Source: Rickettsiales bacterium
Lineage (GTDB): Bacteria; Pseudomonadota; Alphaproteobacteria; Rickettsiales; 21-14-0-20-44-7
Reading direction: 5' to 3'
DNA: 7,541 nt
Assembly (NCBI GenBank): GCA_023301015.1
Contig: JALZVI010000050.1
Location: forward strand, 1-7,541
Shown: piece by piece, positions 5,683 through 7,541 of the stretch
Position numbering within the stretch: position 1 is the stretch's first letter
How the letters are laid out: each line of letters begins with the position of its first letter
Notes under the pieces: model-generated
Databases searched by the model: none
Told to the model about the DNA's origin: nothing
The model's input: only the letters and a program-made list of their open reading frames with translations
Position numbers and translations under genes: made by a program

Positions 5683-6946
5683 AGTTCGCTTTCAGCCAGC
5701 TGAATACGTTGCCTACAAGGCCTGCGCCTTCATCGCGGGCTTGCTGGATATAGCGCTCTACGGGGACAACTTTGTCGTATACGTGATAGTTCATGGAGAT
5801 GTAGTTTATCAGCCCTGCGCAGGAGGAGAATGCGGCGTTGGCGGTGCTGTCGGCCATTCCTTCTATTAGCTCTGGGCGACCGAGGCGCACATTTCCGCCG
5901 AGTACGTTTGTGGCCATTTCGCGAATCCCAAGCAACTGACTTGCGCCGCCTGAGAGGACATAATGCTGCGAAATTGCGTGGCCGTTTTTGCTTTCTTCAA
6001 TTTTTTTCTTCGCCATTTCAAAAATCTCTTCGATCCGCGGGGAGATTATTTCAATCAGGTCTGAGCGAGGGATTAGCATTTCTTCGCTATAGCGGCCAGT
6101 TTCTTCGCTGAATTGGGGTACGTCAATTGTGGTGTCATGGTCGCTCCCGCTAGGCATTGCGCTGCCATAGAGAGTTTTGGTGCGCTCGGCAATTTCCTTG
6201 GTGGTTGCAAGGCCGCGCGCGATGTCAGTGGTGACGTTAATGCCGCCATATGAAACAGAATCGGTGAATATATTCTTGCCGTTGACGAAGGAGGAAATGC
6301 CCGTAACCCCGCCGCCAAGTTCGATTAGCGTGACGCCCAACTCTTTCTCGTCTTCTGTTAGGCAGGTGAGGCCTGATGCGTGGGAGGAGATGACGAAATC
6401 TTGGATGTCTAGCTCGCAATTGCTGATGCAGTTTGTCAGGTTTTTGAAGGTGCTTTCTGAAATTGTGATGAGGTGGATGTCGGCAACCAACTCTTTTCCT
6501 GTCATTCCGATTGGGTCGTCAATGCCGCGGATGTCGTCAATCACGAAGCTCACAGGCACGGCATGCACAATGCGGCGCGTGGGGTCGTCGAACTGTTCTT
6601 TGGCGCGGAGAATGGCGCGTTTTATGTCGCGCGGAGAAACAGAATCGCCGCTGATTTCGATGGATGATTGTACGCGTTCAGAAACTGGGTGGCCGCCCGA
6701 GGCTGTTACTACAACTTTGTCGATCACCTCATCCGCCATTTTCTCAGCCGATGTTACCGCTGCGATCATGGAGTTTTCGGCTAATTTGATATCGGTGATA
6801 TTGCCGTTTTTGATGCCTTGCGAAAGCTGGTGGCCAATGCCGATAATGCGTAGAGAGTTGTCTGGCATAATTTGCGCGATGAAGCAGCTGACCTTGAACG
6901 AGCCAATATCGAGCACAGCAATTAAACCTGAGCGAACCTTACGCAC
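5678..6946 (-). CDS. ftsA: Cell division protein FtsA
   Basis: Actin-like ATPase that tethers FtsZ filaments to the inner membrane and recruits later divisome proteins. From the GTG start at 6946 it has 422 residues, normal for FtsA. It shows the phosphate-1 motif VLDIGSFKV (11-19), the FtsA-specific 1C subdomain (about 85-165), the phosphate-2 motif LIELGGGVTGISSF (207-220), and the adenosine motif YVLSGGASQLLG (329-340). The C-terminal amphipathic helix GLVGNVFSWLKANF (409-422) binds the membrane. Glu209 in phosphate-2 stands where Asp is usual, a conservative change. The frame stays open 33 codons further upstream, but that part overlaps ftsQ and has no FtsA character. GTG 6946 has a GGGAGG Shine-Dalgarno five bases away. 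It overlaps the ftsQ stop by 8 bp, which implies translational coupling. ftsZ does not follow downstream. Confidence 0.95.
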   Translation of the reverse strand: MRKVRSGLIAVLDIGSFKVSCFIAQIMPDNSLRIIGIGHQLSQGIKNGNITDIKLAENSMIAAVTSAEKMADEVIDKVVVTASGGHPVSERVQSSIEISGDSVSPRDIKRAILRAKEQFDDPTRRIVHAVPVSFVIDDIRGIDDPIGMTGKELVADIHLITISESTFKNLTNCISNCELDIQDFVISSHASGLTCLTEDEKELGVTLIELGGGVTGISSFVNGKNIFTDSVSYGGINVTTDIARGLATTKEIAERTKTLYGSAMPSGSDHDTTIDVPQFSEETGRYSEEMLIPRSDLIEIISPRIEEIFEMAKKKIEESKNGHAISQHYVLSGGASQLLGIREMATNVLGGNVRLGRPELIEGMADSTANAAFSSCAGLINYISMNYHVYDKVVPVERYIQQARDEGAGLVGNVFSWLKANF

Positions 6947-7541
6947 TATGGCCTCCCGCTGTGTTTTGAGATTTGAAGCTGTCGCGCGTCTGGATATACA
7001 CCCTGTCTGGCATGCGTAGATCGATGCTTTCAATGTCGCGGTCAAGTACGCGTTTTTCCATTTGAAGGCGGTTGAGTTTTTTCCATGCTGCGGACAAATC
7101 TGTTTCAGGCAACATCACCGAAATTCCGTTCATGAAAATAATGTTCCAACGGCGCTCATTCACCATTATTGCGGAATCAACGCGGTTATAGAGCAGCTTT
7201 TCTGCGCCCAAAGTATCGAAGATGAACTTAGCCTTATCATTCGCTCCTTCGCCCACAATAAGCGGGAAGGGGAGGCCGTCGGCGGAGTCTAGGTTGGTTA
7301 GCACAACGCCTTCTTCGTCAATGAGGTGCAATTGGCGCTTGTTTTGCCAGATGGCAATTGGTTCGCGCTCAACAATGCTGATTTCGAGTTTTGAAGGCAG
7401 CTCACGATGCACTTGCGCGTCCTTCACCCAGTTGCGTTCCTTGATTTTGCTGCGGATTTTGTCGAGATCGAGCGCAAGAATTGGCAAATCGTCAAACAAG
7501 CCCAAGTCTTCCACCAGCTCTGCTTGGCCGATATATTTATC
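6939..7541 (-). CDS. ftsQ: Cell division protein FtsQ, 3' part
   Basis: Bitopic inner-membrane protein of the FtsQBL subcomplex, whose periplasmic part couples the divisome to septal peptidoglycan synthesis. Only the last 200 codons are present. The frame is open to the window edge, so the cytoplasmic tail, the membrane span and the start of the POTRA domain lie outside. Visible are the rest of the POTRA domain (LPILALDLDKIRSKIKERNW, then HRELPSKLEISIVEREP) and the beta domain that begins at REPIAIWQN. It ends with the characteristic IDLRMPDRVYIQ close to the C-terminus. A GTG at 7514 is only an internal valine codon in view of the nine in-frame codons before it and the truncated POTRA domain. 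The stop overlaps the ftsA start by 8 bp. Confidence 0.92.
   Translation of the reverse strand, partial: DKYIGQAELVEDLGLFDDLPILALDLDKIRSKIKERNWVKDAQVHRELPSKLEISIVEREPIAIWQNKRQLHLIDEEGVVLTNLDSADGLPFPLIVGEGANDKAKFIFDTLGAEKLLYNRVDSAIMVNERRWNIIFMNGISVMLPETDLSAAWKKLNRLQMEKRVLDRDIESIDLRMPDRVYIQTRDSFKSQNTAGGHSA
6952..6957 (-). promoter_or_regulatory. Ribosome binding site that decides the ftsA GTG start
   Basis: On the minus strand GGGAGG lies five bases before the GTG at 6946, inside the last codons of ftsQ. It is the best Shine-Dalgarno in the window and supports the short 422-residue form of FtsA over the longer open frame from 7045. Confidence 0.75.

Noticed and set aside
6177..7019. 280-codon open frame on the plus strand
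   Set aside because: It is antisense to ftsA and ftsQ, whose motifs are unmistakable. The antisense translation has no recognisable domain.

Overview
The window looks like chromosomal DNA of an alphaproteobacterium of moderate GC content. The SdhB N-terminus ([10 protein letters not shown]), the ftsQ-ftsA pair with the FtsA tail FSWLKANF, and a near-consensus CtrA box all point that way. I cannot place it more finely; a lineage with rearranged division genes would fit. No tRNA, rRNA, CRISPR array, insertion sequence or phage gene is visible.

Layout, left to right. Positions 1-108 are a non-coding leader with a TTAA-N7-TTAAC box and a good -35/-10 pair placed so that the sdhB transcript would start at or next to its ATG. 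sdhB (109-897, +) is intact, with all eleven ligands of its three iron-sulfur clusters. Directly behind it (903-1606, +) lies a decayed gene for a small exported or lipoprotein-like protein. It is broken by an in-frame TAA and, further on, by a -1 frameshift. The TAA lies within a perfect 8-bp inverted repeat. Convergent with it is ugd (1621-2874, -), UDP-glucose 6-dehydrogenase, followed by an unrecognised 800-residue cysteine-free protein (2916-5318, -). A 359-bp non-coding gap (5319-5677) holds hairpins, palindromes and a degenerate tandem repeat. Beyond it are ftsA (5678-6946, -) and the 3' part of ftsQ (6939-7541, -, cut by the window edge), translationally coupled by an 8-bp overlap.

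How the genes relate: sdhB serves the TCA cycle and respiratory chain. ftsQ and ftsA are divisome genes, and ftsZ, which usually follows ftsA, is not here. ugd supplies UDP-glucuronate for surface polysaccharide. The 800-residue gene sits between the division pair and ugd on the same strand and is the least explained coding sequence.

I found no clear new multi-gene system. The items most worth a second look are the CtrA-like/leaderless arrangement at sdhB, the palindrome-associated nonsense mutation, the displaced ftsZ, the 800-residue orphan, and the repeat-rich gap behind ftsA.
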